A stretch of DNA of 18,043 nt from Kiritimatiellales bacterium (GCA_030588285.1 JAUUYK010000001.1:1-18043), one strand, 5' to 3'; shown: positions 6,748 through 14,053, numbered from the stretch's first letter. Notes: generated from the letters alone by a model not told the origin. Numbers and translations are program-made.

Positions 6748-7886
6748 TGAAAAATAAAAAAATAATAGGCCTTTCAGTAGGTCTCATACTAACACTGGCT
6801 CTATTTGTTGGATGCGGCAAACACGCCGGAGAAAAAGAGTATACGAAAGCCGTTGCCGCATGGAAAGCCGGTGATCTCGTTCGTGCGCGTACCCTTTTTG
6901 AGAAATCGATCCGCAAAACATCACAACATGAAAAAAAATCAATCGCCCTCAACCAACTCGGACTCATTCTCTGGGAACTTGGCGAAACCGGCGCGGCGGC
7001 CGATACCTTCAGCACATCCTGCAACCTGACCGAATCCCTGACCGGAGCCAACCTGAATATGGGGATTGCCCTCTTTCACACAGGGCGCATCGACGAAGCG
7101 GAACTGGCACTGAATAATGTTTTGGGTGCAAATCCAACGGATCAAACTGCGCGGGCAATGCTTGGAATGATCGAAATGCAGAACCGCAACTGGACCGCAG
7201 CAACGGCGGAACTTTCAAAAATCGTAAACCTAAATCCAAGTAGCCCCGCCGGACAAAATGCACTGGCCTTGGCCGAACTACATAGTCACCGGAGTAGCGC
7301 CACCGCAATTAAACGGTTGCAACAGATTATTTCGACCTCCCCCAACTATGCACCCGCCATTTATAATCTTGCCGCAATCAACGACCAGTGGCTAAAAAAT
7401 TCAAGCGTGGCCATTCGCGGATATGAAACCTATCTCCAAAAGGCCGGATCAGCAGGAAGCCATGCCGACGCGGCAACACAGGCGCTGAATCGGCTCCGGA
7501 GCCCGCAGCAAGCCCCACAAAAAAATCCCGCTGCCGCCATTCGTTTCATGGCAGAAGGCACCCGCCTCCACAGTCAAAAACAATATGCCGCCGCCGTAGA
7601 GCAGTACAAAAAATCTATTCAAGCCGATCCCACGGAAAAGAATGCCTACTATAACCTGGGTCTTTCCTACTATGCCGAGGGCCGATACACCGATGCGGCG
7701 AAAGCCTGCAACGGCGCGCTACAGCTGGATTCTAATTTCGCCAATGCGCGCTACATGCTTTCGCTTTCCTACTTTCAGCTCAGAGATTGGAACGCCGCCC
7801 AGCGTGAAGCCAAAGCCTTGAAAATCGTCGATTCCAAACGCGGCGGCGAAATGCTGAAGCATATTTCTACGGCCCGAAAACGATAG
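6747..7886 (+). CDS. TPR-repeat lipoprotein
   Basis: This 379-residue predicted lipoprotein has a lysine-rich start, a hydrophobic stretch (about 6-21) and a lipobox ending in Cys23 (LFVGC). The rest is built of about nine tetratricopeptide repeats. Clear units include TGANLNMGIALFHTGRIDEA, ARAMLGMIEMQNRNWTAATA, AEGTRLHSQKQYAAAVEQYK and KNAYYNLGLSYYAEGRYTDA. A proline/glutamine-rich linker (SPQQAPQKNPAA, about residue 252) splits the array in two. TPR lipoproteins act as scaffolds for envelope assembly or secretion partners; no specific function can be assigned here. Translation is coupled to yjbQ by a TAATG junction. The gene ends six bases from the converging DUF4136 gene. Confidence 0.88.
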   Translation: MKNKKIIGLSVGLILTLALFVGCGKHAGEKEYTKAVAAWKAGDLVRARTLFEKSIRKTSQHEKKSIALNQLGLILWELGETGAAADTFSTSCNLTESLTGANLNMGIALFHTGRIDEAELALNNVLGANPTDQTARAMLGMIEMQNRNWTAATAELSKIVNLNPSSPAGQNALALAELHSHRSSATAIKRLQQIISTSPNYAPAIYNLAAINDQWLKNSSVAIRGYETYLQKAGSAGSHADAATQALNRLRSPQQAPQKNPAAAIRFMAEGTRLHSQKQYAAAVEQYKKSIQADPTEKNAYYNLGLSYYAEGRYTDAAKACNGALQLDSNFANARYMLSLSYFQLRDWNAAQREAKALKIVDSKRGGEMLKHISTARKR

Positions 7887-7916
7887 AACCGTCTACTTCT
7901 TCGGGGGGAATTTTTT
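7873..7916 (+). terminator. Possible terminator after the TPR lipoprotein gene
   Basis: CCCGAA (7873-7878) can pair with TTCGGG (7900-7905), with a small inner stem ACG/CGT (7880-7882 with 7890-7892). A run of six T (7911-7916) follows after GGGAA. The loop is large and the U-tract is displaced by five bases. It would overlap the end of the converging gene. Confidence 0.33.
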
Positions 7917-8456
7917 AAGGATGCTGGCCACCGATTGATTTACAATTTTTGTAATCTTCTTCGGATCGCTACTTGCATACGACGTGCGGCGCCCCACACC
8001 CCGCCAGAAATTTTTCCCATCGGAAGGGTTAATGATATCGATCGTCAGAGAGCCCTCTTCATAGTCCGACACCGTAGACGCGGAGCTGTATCCCACACCG
8101 CCGTAGCGACCCGCGCCCCCCCGCCCCACGCCAACACTCATTGAACCGCCACTGCTACCGACCCGCTGCTTATAATCGACAAAATACGCCACATGAAAAT
8201 CGGCGTCTGCTTGATCAACCAACCGAAATCCTTTCGCCAGAAAATCTGCATTCACCGCCATCCGAATACGCTCATCAATTAAATCGTTATCCAGCCGAGG
8301 GTTTCCCGTTTGTGGTTGATCGGCATGTTGCCACGCAAAAGTTTTCAACAAAGAAAAGTCCGCTGAAACATCATAATCGTGCGTCACAACAACCGATGAA
8401 CATCCAGAAAGTACGGTTGCCGCTAGGGTCATTAAAAAGAACGTTCTTTTCATCAT
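7893..8456 (-). CDS. DUF4136 family lipoprotein
   Basis: This 187-residue predicted lipoprotein has a signal peptide with lipobox LSGC and lipidated Cys19. The DUF4136 pattern follows: TFAWQ near residue 40, LIDERIRMAVNADFLAKGFR, then DADFHVAYFVDYKQR. The second half has EGSLTIDIINPSDGKNFWRGVGRRT and an amphipathic C-terminal helix ending in KKFPPKK. A glycine- and serine-rich loop of about 30 residues (about 103-132) separates the halves. DUF4136 proteins are small envelope lipoproteins of unknown function. The start has GGAG five bases upstream of the first of two adjacent ATGs. It lies 42 bases downstream of the SDR gene on the same strand and may be the last gene of that transcript. Confidence 0.85.
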   Translation of the reverse strand: MMKRTFFLMTLAATVLSGCSSVVVTHDYDVSADFSLLKTFAWQHADQPQTGNPRLDNDLIDERIRMAVNADFLAKGFRLVDQADADFHVAYFVDYKQRVGSSGGSMSVGVGRGGAGRYGGVGYSSASTVSDYEEGSLTIDIINPSDGKNFWRGVGRRTSYASSDPKKITKIVNQSVASILKKFPPKK

Positions 8457-8498
8457 TTACACTCCGTTGAATTAAATAAATTTCTATCCGAGTCCCGA

Positions 8499-9362
8499 TC
8501 AGCCAAACCGTTTTTTTACATGGCCAATCATAATCCGATCAATCACAGCCGTCGGAACAAAACGTGCGACCCAATCACCTAGATAAGCCGGAATCGTGAC
8601 TTTATACCGGATCTTTGGCCTCGTCGATTCCACCGCATGCCAAATCTTCTGAGCCACCGCCTCCGGCGGCAGGCGGAAGCGATCTTCGCTCATTCCCCCG
8701 TTGCGGCGTTTCTCGAAATATTGTTTATAGGCCGCGCCAAATGCCGAGCCTTTTACGCTGAGCTTATCCTCGCCCTGCTCCGCACAATTGGTTGAAAAAC
8801 GAGTTTGAATGGGGCCGGGTTCAACAATTGAAACGGAAATCCCAGCGGGCGAAAGTTCAATCCGTTGCGCATCGCTAATGGCTTCCAACGCAAATTTTGA
8901 AGCGGAATAGATTCCCATAAATGGGAGCGAAATTCGGCCGACCACCGAACTGATATTCACGATTCGGCCATAGCCTTGTTTTCTAAAAATAGGAATCAGC
9001 AGGTTGGTTAGCTCCTGCAAACCAAACACATTCACTTCAAACTGATTCCGCATGGCATCGCGCGTTAAATCCTGAATGGCCCCCGGCATCCCAAAGCCTG
9101 CATTGTTTACCACCGCCCCCAAAGAGCCACCGGTTTTTTCCAATACCACCGCAACCGCAGCCGCAATCGATTCGCTCGACATTACATCCAATTCAATCGC
9201 ATAAAATCCCGCCCGACGCAGCACCTCCAAATCGGCCAACTTCCGCGCCGTTGGAAAAACCGTCCAGCCATTCGATCGTAAGAGCTCCGCCGTTGCCCGA
9301 CCAATCCCCGACGAACAGCCCGTCACCAATACCGATCTGTTTTTAACCATGGGAACCTTCAT
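8499..9362 (-). CDS. Short-chain dehydrogenase/reductase (classical SDR)
   Basis: This 287-residue NAD(P)-dependent oxidoreductase shows the full classical SDR set: cofactor loop TGCSSGIG (14-21), TARK after strand 2 (38-41, whose basic residues favour NADP), NNAG (86-89), Asn111, serine in ISS (137-139), and YSASK with Tyr152 and Lys156. PGPIQTRF follows. The long C-terminal tail with IRYKVTIPAYLGDWVARFVP resembles retinol dehydrogenase-like or 17-beta-HSD-like bacterial SDRs. The substrate cannot be read from the sequence. The ATG at 9362 overlaps the TGA of the deacetylase gene (ATGA), so translation is coupled; a second ATG at codon 5 is an alternative. Nothing links it to riboflavin synthesis except shared orientation. 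Confidence 0.92.
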   Translation of the reverse strand: MKVPMVKNRSVLVTGCSSGIGRATAELLRSNGWTVFPTARKLADLEVLRRAGFYAIELDVMSSESIAAAVAVVLEKTGGSLGAVVNNAGFGMPGAIQDLTRDAMRNQFEVNVFGLQELTNLLIPIFRKQGYGRIVNISSVVGRISLPFMGIYSASKFALEAISDAQRIELSPAGISVSIVEPGPIQTRFSTNCAEQGEDKLSVKGSAFGAAYKQYFEKRRNGGMSEDRFRLPPEAVAQKIWHAVESTRPKIRYKVTIPAYLGDWVARFVPTAVIDRIMIGHVKKRFG

Positions 9363-10093
9363 TTATAAAGCTCCGAAAGTTTGTGAAAGGTATAGCCTTG
9401 GTTTTGCAGCGTTTCATAACTATCGCGAATGGCAATGGCCGTTTCTTTGCTCCAGATATGGCCAATCACAATCACATATCCATGTTCCTTCGCATGCTTC
9501 ACCGAACTGCCCCACATACGGCGGATATATTCGCGGTCGTGTTTAATATCCAGAAAAACATGCCGCTCCTCCATGTGCATATGTTCCTGATGCGCCACGA
9601 ATGGAACCTGGGAATTGAAGGCCGTTTTGCTATCGAGAAAGAAGAGCCCATTGCCTTTGCAATAGCGCAGCACTTCACGAATCAACGGGCGATTTTCCGT
9701 CACCCTCGATCCCATGTGGTTATTAATCCCCACCGCTCCGCGCACCGACGCCAGGTTCTGCTTTAGAATGGTCGAAACTTCTGCCGGCCGGGTTTGGTTA
9801 TAAATTGCCCCCTGCCCCGGATTTTTACCTTTATCGTACGCTTCCATCGGCTGATGAAGAATGATTTCCTTATCCGCGTGGCGACTAATCGCCGCACAAA
9901 CTTCGCGTGTTTTCCTCAAGTGCGGAAGCACCGCAATCGTCATCGGAACGGGGATATCCAAAAACTGTGGCATCTCCCCCATCGCCAGCCCAGCATCATC
10001 GATCACCAGAAAAATTTGCTTCTGCTGAGGTTGTGAAGCCAATACGCCACACCCAACGAATGCGATCAGACATATATAAAGTTTGCAAAACAT
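9359..10093 (-). CDS. Divergent polysaccharide deacetylase family protein
   Basis: This 244-residue exported protein of the divergent polysaccharide deacetylase family (PF04748, formerly DUF610) has a short hydrophobic N-terminus (about 5-19). Cys15 in FVGC could be a lipobox, or cleavage may follow LAS. Family marks are IFLVIDDAGLAMG with Asp32 and Asp33, TIAVLPHL, EIILHQPMEAYD, GAVGINNHMGSRVTE, LFFLDSKT and VIVIGHIW. These keep the acidic and histidine metal-binding positions of the NodB-like fold. A carbohydrate substrate in the envelope is likely but unproven. It starts 33 bases after the ribE stop and runs into the SDR gene by a four-base overlap, so it may be a distal gene of the riboflavin transcript. 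Confidence 0.88.
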   Translation of the reverse strand: MFCKLYICLIAFVGCGVLASQPQQKQIFLVIDDAGLAMGEMPQFLDIPVPMTIAVLPHLRKTREVCAAISRHADKEIILHQPMEAYDKGKNPGQGAIYNQTRPAEVSTILKQNLASVRGAVGINNHMGSRVTENRPLIREVLRYCKGNGLFFLDSKTAFNSQVPFVAHQEHMHMEERHVFLDIKHDREYIRRMWGSSVKHAKEHGYVIVIGHIWSKETAIAIRDSYETLQNQGYTFHKLSELYK

Positions 10094-10125
10094 TGTTTTT
10101 CCCCGTCTCTTCCGTGGTTACCTAT

Positions 10126-10752
10126 CTACCCATTTAGATTCAGCCGATAGTCCTGCCCACCGCCAAATTCTAAAATCCGTTGCACATGCTTTCCGAGAAT
10201 GTCGGCCTCGAGGTTTATTTTCGTTCCGACCTTAAATTCTGACATATCCGTTTCCTGAATCGTATGCGGAATAATATGAACGACAAATCCACTGTCCGTT
10301 AACTCCGCGACCGTCAACGAAATCCCATCGATTGCAATCGAACCTTTATAAACCATCAGCATTAGCATATCACGCGTGCATTCGATCGTAAATTTAAAAT
10401 CGCGTCCCACCGCTTCAATCTTCGCAATGGTTCCGGTGTTATCCACGTGGCCCGTAACAATGTGCCCGCCGAGATTATCGCCCAAGCAGAGCGCCAACTC
10501 CAAGTTCACAATATCGCCCGGTTTTTTTTGGCCTAGATTCGTTTTATCGAACGTTTCGCCGAGCACATCAAACATCAATTTATCGCCCTCAATCGCCGCC
10601 ACCGTCAGGCACGTTCCGTTCACCGCCACGCTATCCCCCAGCCCCGGCGGATTGTCAAATGGACGGTTCGGCAACATCGTAATGCGCCCTGCAGTTCCAT
10701 CCATTTTCAGATCAATAATATTTCCTAAACGCTGCACAATTCCAGTAAACAT
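10126..10752 (-). CDS. ribE: Riboflavin synthase, alpha subunit
   Basis: This 208-residue enzyme dismutates two molecules of 6,7-dimethyl-8-ribityllumazine to riboflavin and a pyrimidine product that RibH reuses. The classic internal duplication is visible. Barrel one starts MFTGIVQRLG and contains GDSVAVNGTCLTVA. Barrel two begins near residue 98 with HIVTGHVDNTGTI and contains GSIAIDGISLTVAEL. The N-terminal MFTGIV is the hallmark of the family, and the length is normal. The short tail EFGGGQDYRLNLNG lies beyond the usual end. The ATG is two bases after the ribD stop, so ribD and ribE are translated from one message. The identification is secure. Confidence 0.97.
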   Translation of the reverse strand: MFTGIVQRLGNIIDLKMDGTAGRITMLPNRPFDNPPGLGDSVAVNGTCLTVAAIEGDKLMFDVLGETFDKTNLGQKKPGDIVNLELALCLGDNLGGHIVTGHVDNTGTIAKIEAVGRDFKFTIECTRDMLMLMVYKGSIAIDGISLTVAELTDSGFVVHIIPHTIQETDMSEFKVGTKINLEADILGKHVQRILEFGGGQDYRLNLNG

Positions 10753-10754
10753 TT

Positions 10755-11762
10755 TTAGTTCTCCATTTTCGCTATAATCAAAATATCATTTCCGACGTGT
10801 TCCACGGAACAGAACTTCAGGTTTTTAATATCGGCCATTAATCCGTCCCGTTTGGCAAAATTTGGGCATCCGTCCGCCCCCATCAATTTCGGTGCCATAA
10901 AAAAGGCAAACTCGTCGACTAAACCTTCCTCCACCAATCCGGCGGCCAGTTTTCCGCCCCCCTCGCAAAGCACCTGCATAACACCATGCCCTGCCAACTC
11001 CTTCAAAACCCTCTTCAAAGGCCCCGTCCGAACCAGCGTTTGCTCCGCCGCCTCATCCGTCAAAATTTTCGCATCCGATGGAATAGTTTTGCCAATCACC
11101 ACCCGCCACGGACTTCGACCTTCGGCAGGGCGCGGGAGCAAAGAGGGATCATCGGCAATAACCGTTGCGGCCCCAACCATAATAGCATCGGAACAGCGGC
11201 GCATTTGCTGCACCTTTTCACGCGCCTCGGGTCCGGTAATCCATTTTGAATTCCCTTCTCTATCCGCAATTTTTCCATCGAGCGTCGAAGCCAACTTGAG
11301 CGTGACGTACGGCAATCCGGTCGTAATTAATTTTTCAAAGGGCGCGATGAGTTTGCGACCTTCCTTTTCACAAACCCCAACGACCACATCCACTCCGGCG
11401 GCTCTTAGAATCTCCAACCCACGGCCGGCATGTTTTGGGTTTAAATCTTCGACGGCCACCACCACACGGCCAATCCTCTTTTCGAGAATTATATCGGTGC
11501 ACGGCGGAGTGCGTCCCTGCGTGGAGCAGGGTTCGAGTGTGACATAGAGCGTTGCAAATTTAAGCGAGGCCGCAATCGGCGGAAGTTTTTTAAGGCAATC
11601 GCGCTCGGCATGATCTGCCCCCGCCTTCCGGTGCCACCCTTCAGCCACGATATGGTCTTCCAGCACCAGCACCGCACCGACCGGCGGATTCGGACGAGTC
11701 AATCCCTCGCCCAACTTCGCCAGCTCAATCGCCCGCATCATATATTTCTCGTCAGCTATCAT
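10755..11762 (-). CDS. ribD: Bifunctional diaminohydroxyphosphoribosylaminopyrimidine deaminase / 5-amino-6-(5-phosphoribosylamino)uracil reductase
   Basis: This 335-residue enzyme catalyses the second and third steps from GTP to riboflavin: deamination of the pyrimidine ring, then NADPH-dependent reduction of the ribose. The deaminase domain (1 to about 145) has PNPPVGAVLV, the zinc motif HAE (His51, Glu53) and PCSTQGRTPPC (Cys79, Cys88). The reductase domain has TLKLASTLDGKIAD, SKWITGPEARE, DAIMVGAATVIADDPSLLPR and VLCEGGGKLAAGLVEEGLVDEF. I chose the ATG at 11762, which gives the usual MIADEKYMMRAIELA. A GTG at 11771 is in frame but lies inside the inverted repeat of the GxxExxY cassette. 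The cassette therefore ends three bases before the start codon and has replaced the native leader. ribE follows after two bases. Confidence 0.95.
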   Translation of the reverse strand: MIADEKYMMRAIELAKLGEGLTRPNPPVGAVLVLEDHIVAEGWHRKAGADHAERDCLKKLPPIAASLKFATLYVTLEPCSTQGRTPPCTDIILEKRIGRVVVAVEDLNPKHAGRGLEILRAAGVDVVVGVCEKEGRKLIAPFEKLITTGLPYVTLKLASTLDGKIADREGNSKWITGPEAREKVQQMRRCSDAIMVGAATVIADDPSLLPRPAEGRSPWRVVIGKTIPSDAKILTDEAAEQTLVRTGPLKRVLKELAGHGVMQVLCEGGGKLAAGLVEEGLVDEFAFFMAPKLMGADGCPNFAKRDGLMADIKNLKFCSVEHVGNDILIIAKMEN

Positions 11763-11764
11763 AA

Positions 11765-11794
11765 TATCCACAGATTTCTCTGATTACTTAGATT
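11765..11794. repeat. Left inverted repeat of the GxxExxY cassette
   Basis: It begins TATCCACAGATTTC and matches the reverse complement of 12160-12189 at 27 of 30 positions; the differences are at 11779, 11788 and 11790. It overlaps the last base of the GxxExxY stop codon and ends three bases before the ribD ATG. On the minus strand it therefore forms the immediate leader of ribD, including a TGTGGA stretch. Confidence 0.8.
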
Positions 11795-12155
11795 TAATTT
11801 ACAAACCTTTTGAATTCGAGGCTCTTTCCTCCAAAATTAAGAAGCAACGCTCGGCACATGGAAGAACCTTTTAGATGATTTATAACTTGGCAGTCCTCAA
11901 TTCCTGAAAGCTGTTTAAGAGCCTTCATTTCAACAAGGACATCGTCGTAGCAAATAAAGTCGACGCGATAGTAACAATCCAGCTTCTCACCTGAATAAAG
12001 AACAGGAAGCTCAACTTCTCGGCGGAATGGAATCCCCTGCTTTTCAGATTCAAAAGCTAAGGCCATTGATAAACTTGTTCAAGAAACCCAGACCCTAGCT
12101 CACGATGAACCTTCATCGCAGCGCCAATAATTGCCTTTGTTTGTTCATCACTCAT
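11794..12155 (-). pseudogene. GxxExxY protein (PD-(D/E)XK nuclease-like, PDDEXK_3), frameshifted
   Basis: The gene opens at ATG 12155 with [20 protein letters not shown], then GSGFLEQVY, which contains the family's GxxExxY motif (G-F-L-E-Q-V-Y). After Tyr the frame hits a TAG at 12059-12057. The remaining 90 residues continue in another frame from 12066: [20 protein letters not shown], then YYRVDFICYDDVLVEMKALK and the usual ending LEFKRFVN. Loss of one base near 12067 restores a protein of 120 residues, the normal family length. The nuclease-like residues (Asp of RVDF, then ExK in VEMK) lie after the break and look intact. The family's function is unknown. A sequencing indel could mimic the break. 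No Shine-Dalgarno precedes the internal ATG at 12066, so the fragment is probably not expressed. Confidence 0.88.
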
Positions 12156-12159
12156 TTTT

Positions 12160-12189
12160 AATCCATGTAATCAGCGAAATCTGTGGATA
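12160..12189. repeat. Right inverted repeat of the GxxExxY cassette
   Basis: Reverse complement of the left repeat with three mismatches. It lies five bases upstream of the GxxExxY ATG and 19 bases downstream of the ftsY stop, so it supplies the start region of the GxxExxY gene. Confidence 0.8.
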
Positions 12190-12208
12190 ATTAGTCGGTT
12201 CCATTTTA

Positions 12209-13078
12209 TCAGAACAGCGCGTCGACAAACTCCTCGGGATTGAAGGGGACGAGGTCGTCTTCGCCTTCGCCGAGTCCCGCAAAGAGGATGGGTACGTTGA
12301 GTTCGGTACCTACGGAAAAGAGAAATCCGGCCTTCGATGAGCCATCGAGCTTGGTAATAATAACTCCGGTGAGCGGCACCACGTTGTTAAATTGCTGCGC
12401 TTGGATCACTGCATTTTGCCCGAGCGAGGCATCGAGCACCATCCAAACATCGTGCGGTGCGCCCTCGATTCGTTTGTTCATGGCGCGGCACATTTTTGGA
12501 AGTTCATCCATGAGTGGTGTTTTGGTGTGCATACGTCCGGCGGTATCGACGAGTACAACGGAACAGTTTTTTTCTACGGCGGCGTCGAGGGCATTAAAAG
12601 CCACGCCGGCCGCATCGTGGCCCATTTCTCCCCCCACAAAATTGCAGCCGACTTTTTCGCTCCATAGTTTGAGTTGAGAGGAGCCCGCGGCACGGAAGGT
12701 GTCGGAGCCGCAGAGCATCGGGTTGAGACCCTGTCCTACTGCTTTTTTTGCCAACTTAGCCGCAGTGGTGGTTTTTCCGGAACCGTTGATGCCGAGCAAC
12801 ATCAGCACATAGGGGGGGGTATTGGAGGGCCACTCAAAGGTTTTTGATTCGCCGAGGGCGTCTAATAGTAAACCGCGCAAAAGTTCTTTACGTGATTTTC
12901 TGCGCGAAACCGATTCTAGTTTATCGACGATCTCCATCGTTAGCCGAACGGGAACATCGGAGCGCAGCAGAATTTCTTCAAGCTCTTCAATGCCGAGTTG
13001 CTCGATATCCGCTCCGGGTGCGAACACCTTTTTAATCAGGTTTCGGGTTTTAGAAAGCGCAGAAAACCAACCGGCCAT
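12209..13078 (-). CDS. ftsY: Signal recognition particle receptor FtsY
   Basis: This 289-residue SRP GTPase docks SRP-ribosome complexes at the inner membrane for cotranslational insertion of membrane proteins. It consists of the NG domain only; the acidic N-terminal A region of E. coli FtsY is missing, as in many bacteria. The helical N domain covers about 1-88. The G domain has GINGSGKTTT (96-105), DTFRAAGSSQL (126-136), DTAGR (178-182), TKLDGSSKAG (242-251) and the C-terminal GEGEDDLVPFNPEEFVDALF, all typical of FtsY rather than Ffh. DTFRAAGSSQL is slightly unusual where DTFRAAAVEQL is common. The ATG at 13078 begins MAGWFSALSKTRNLIKKVF and has AAGGGG six bases upstream. An in-frame upstream start at 13144 would run into nusB and is rejected. 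An eight-base C run on the coding strand encodes Thr87-Pro89. Confidence 0.95.
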   Translation of the reverse strand: MAGWFSALSKTRNLIKKVFAPGADIEQLGIEELEEILLRSDVPVRLTMEIVDKLESVSRRKSRKELLRGLLLDALGESKTFEWPSNTPPYVLMLLGINGSGKTTTAAKLAKKAVGQGLNPMLCGSDTFRAAGSSQLKLWSEKVGCNFVGGEMGHDAAGVAFNALDAAVEKNCSVVLVDTAGRMHTKTPLMDELPKMCRAMNKRIEGAPHDVWMVLDASLGQNAVIQAQQFNNVVPLTGVIITKLDGSSKAGFLFSVGTELNVPILFAGLGEGEDDLVPFNPEEFVDALF

Positions 13079-13079
13079 T

Positions 13080-13535
13080 TTATTCCCCTTTCGGTTTCGA
13101 TGGTGTACGGGCTGGGCGGTCGATTTCTCTACGAATTCGATCAAGTACTCCGTTCACAAAACGCCCCGATTGAAAGCTGCTGAAATCTTTGGCAAAATGA
13201 ACCGCTTCGTTGATGGAAACGACGGGGGGCACATCATCGCGATAGAGCATTTCAAACAGGGCAACACGCATCACGGTGCGGTCTACTGCGCCCATGCGGT
13301 CGGAATTCCAGCGGGTGGCATATTCCGAGAGCTTTTTATCCAACTCCTCTTTGCGCTGCACCACGCCTTTAATAATTTCTTCCGCGTAGGTTTTCTCGCG
13401 TTTAATCGGCGATTTTTCTTCCCAAAAATCCTGCAAGGCAATGTCGATGGGCTCCGGATTAAAATCGAGCTGAAATAAAAATTGAATGATCCATTCGCGC
13501 GTTTCACGGCGGCCGTTAACTTTTTTCTTCTGCAT
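13080..13535 (-). CDS. nusB: Transcription antitermination factor NusB
   Basis: This 151-residue all-helical RNA-binding protein pairs with S10/NusE on the boxA of rRNA leader transcripts to build the antitermination complex. The arginine-rich start GRRETREWIIQFLFQLDFNP matches the NusB opening. The end shows DRTVMRVALFEMLYRDDVPPVVSINEAVHFAKDFS and RFVNGVLDRIRR, the most conserved stretch of the family. Length is normal. The gene starts five bases after ribH and ends one base before the ftsY ATG. The ribH-nusB order is common in bacteria; continuation into ftsY is less so. All three lie below the FMN riboswitch. Confidence 0.95.
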   Translation of the reverse strand: MQKKKVNGRRETREWIIQFLFQLDFNPEPIDIALQDFWEEKSPIKREKTYAEEIIKGVVQRKEELDKKLSEYATRWNSDRMGAVDRTVMRVALFEMLYRDDVPPVVSINEAVHFAKDFSSFQSGRFVNGVLDRIRREIDRPARTPSKPKGE

Positions 13536-13540
13536 AAAAT

Positions 13541-14053
13541 TTATCCCAATTGTTTGTAAACGCGTGCGGTTTCGATCGCCGCTTCGGCGGCATACCAGCC
13601 GCGTGTATTTTCACCACCCAGGCAGCGCACTTCGGCTTGTGCCCACGTGCGAGCTCCAACGATTTCGTTGATGATCGGAAGCTGATGGCGACAGGCGCTA
13701 TCGAGCAGACTTTGTCCGGTGGTATCGATGATCATTTGGGCGTGTTGTGTTTCGCCTTCGACAACGACTCCGAGCACAATTAAAGCGTTGTAGTTTTTGC
13801 TGGCCGCCATTTTTTCGGCAATCACCGGAATTTCATATGCTCCCGGAACACGCACCACATCGATGGTTTCCGCTTTTGCGCCATTTTTTTCCAAGCATTG
13901 AACCGCGCTTCGAGCGAGTTCATCGGTCAGCTCATCGTTAAAACGAGCCACCACAATACCAAACCGCATGGCGGTCGCATCGAGGTTGCCCAACACCTGC
14001 CGCGCATGAATGCCCGAAATCGGCTCTATCTCTTTTGAAATTCCCTTGCCCAT
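13541..14053 (-). CDS. ribH: 6,7-dimethyl-8-ribityllumazine synthase
   Basis: This 170-residue enzyme condenses 5-amino-6-ribitylaminouracil with 3,4-dihydroxy-2-butanone 4-phosphate to the lumazine used by RibE. The N-terminal half is standard: FGIVVARFNDELTDELARSA, VVRVPGAYEIPVIAEKMA and LGVVVEGETQHAQMI, which keeps the catalytic His. The C-terminal half departs from the usual pattern. The common GVLTT segment reads NEIVGARTWAQAEVRCLGG, followed by ENTRGWYAAEAAIE. That divergent form fits what I recall of PVC-group members and suggests lineage rather than loss of function. The ATG overlaps the ribBA stop by one base (TAATG), implying coupled translation. Confidence 0.94.
   Translation of the reverse strand: MGKGISKEIEPISGIHARQVLGNLDATAMRFGIVVARFNDELTDELARSAVQCLEKNGAKAETIDVVRVPGAYEIPVIAEKMAASKNYNALIVLGVVVEGETQHAQMIIDTTGQSLLDSACRHQLPIINEIVGARTWAQAEVRCLGGENTRGWYAAEAAIETARVYKQLG

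Larger units (their letters stand above)
11765..12189. mobile_element. GxxExxY cassette bounded by 30-bp inverted repeats
   Basis: A 425-base segment lies between the ftsY stop (12209) and the ribD ATG (11762). Its ends are imperfect inverted repeats (11765-11794 and 12160-12189) identical at 27 of 30 positions. Inside is a broken GxxExxY gene that fills it almost end to end. Its base composition looks clearly more AT-rich than the flanking genes. No transposase is present and I could not find a convincing target-site duplication. It therefore looks like a small element mobilised in trans or by repeat recombination. Calling it mobile is inference from the repeats, composition and its position splitting a rib operon. 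Confidence 0.6.

Noticed and set aside
10852..11547. 231-codon plus-strand frame
   Set aside because: Antisense to ribD, with a low-complexity serine/proline-rich product typical of a shadow frame.
11755..12199. Target-site duplication around the GxxExxY cassette
   Set aside because: The bases just outside the two repeats are AT-rich but do not match convincingly over more than about three positions.
13079..13144. Longer ftsY reading frame starting at 13144
   Set aside because: It would overlap the 3' end of nusB by 65 bases and add residues unlike FtsY. The ATG at 13078 has AAGGGG at good spacing.
12822..13478. 218-codon plus-strand frame across ftsY and nusB
   Set aside because: Opposite two well-supported genes and crossing their boundary; no Shine-Dalgarno or domain.
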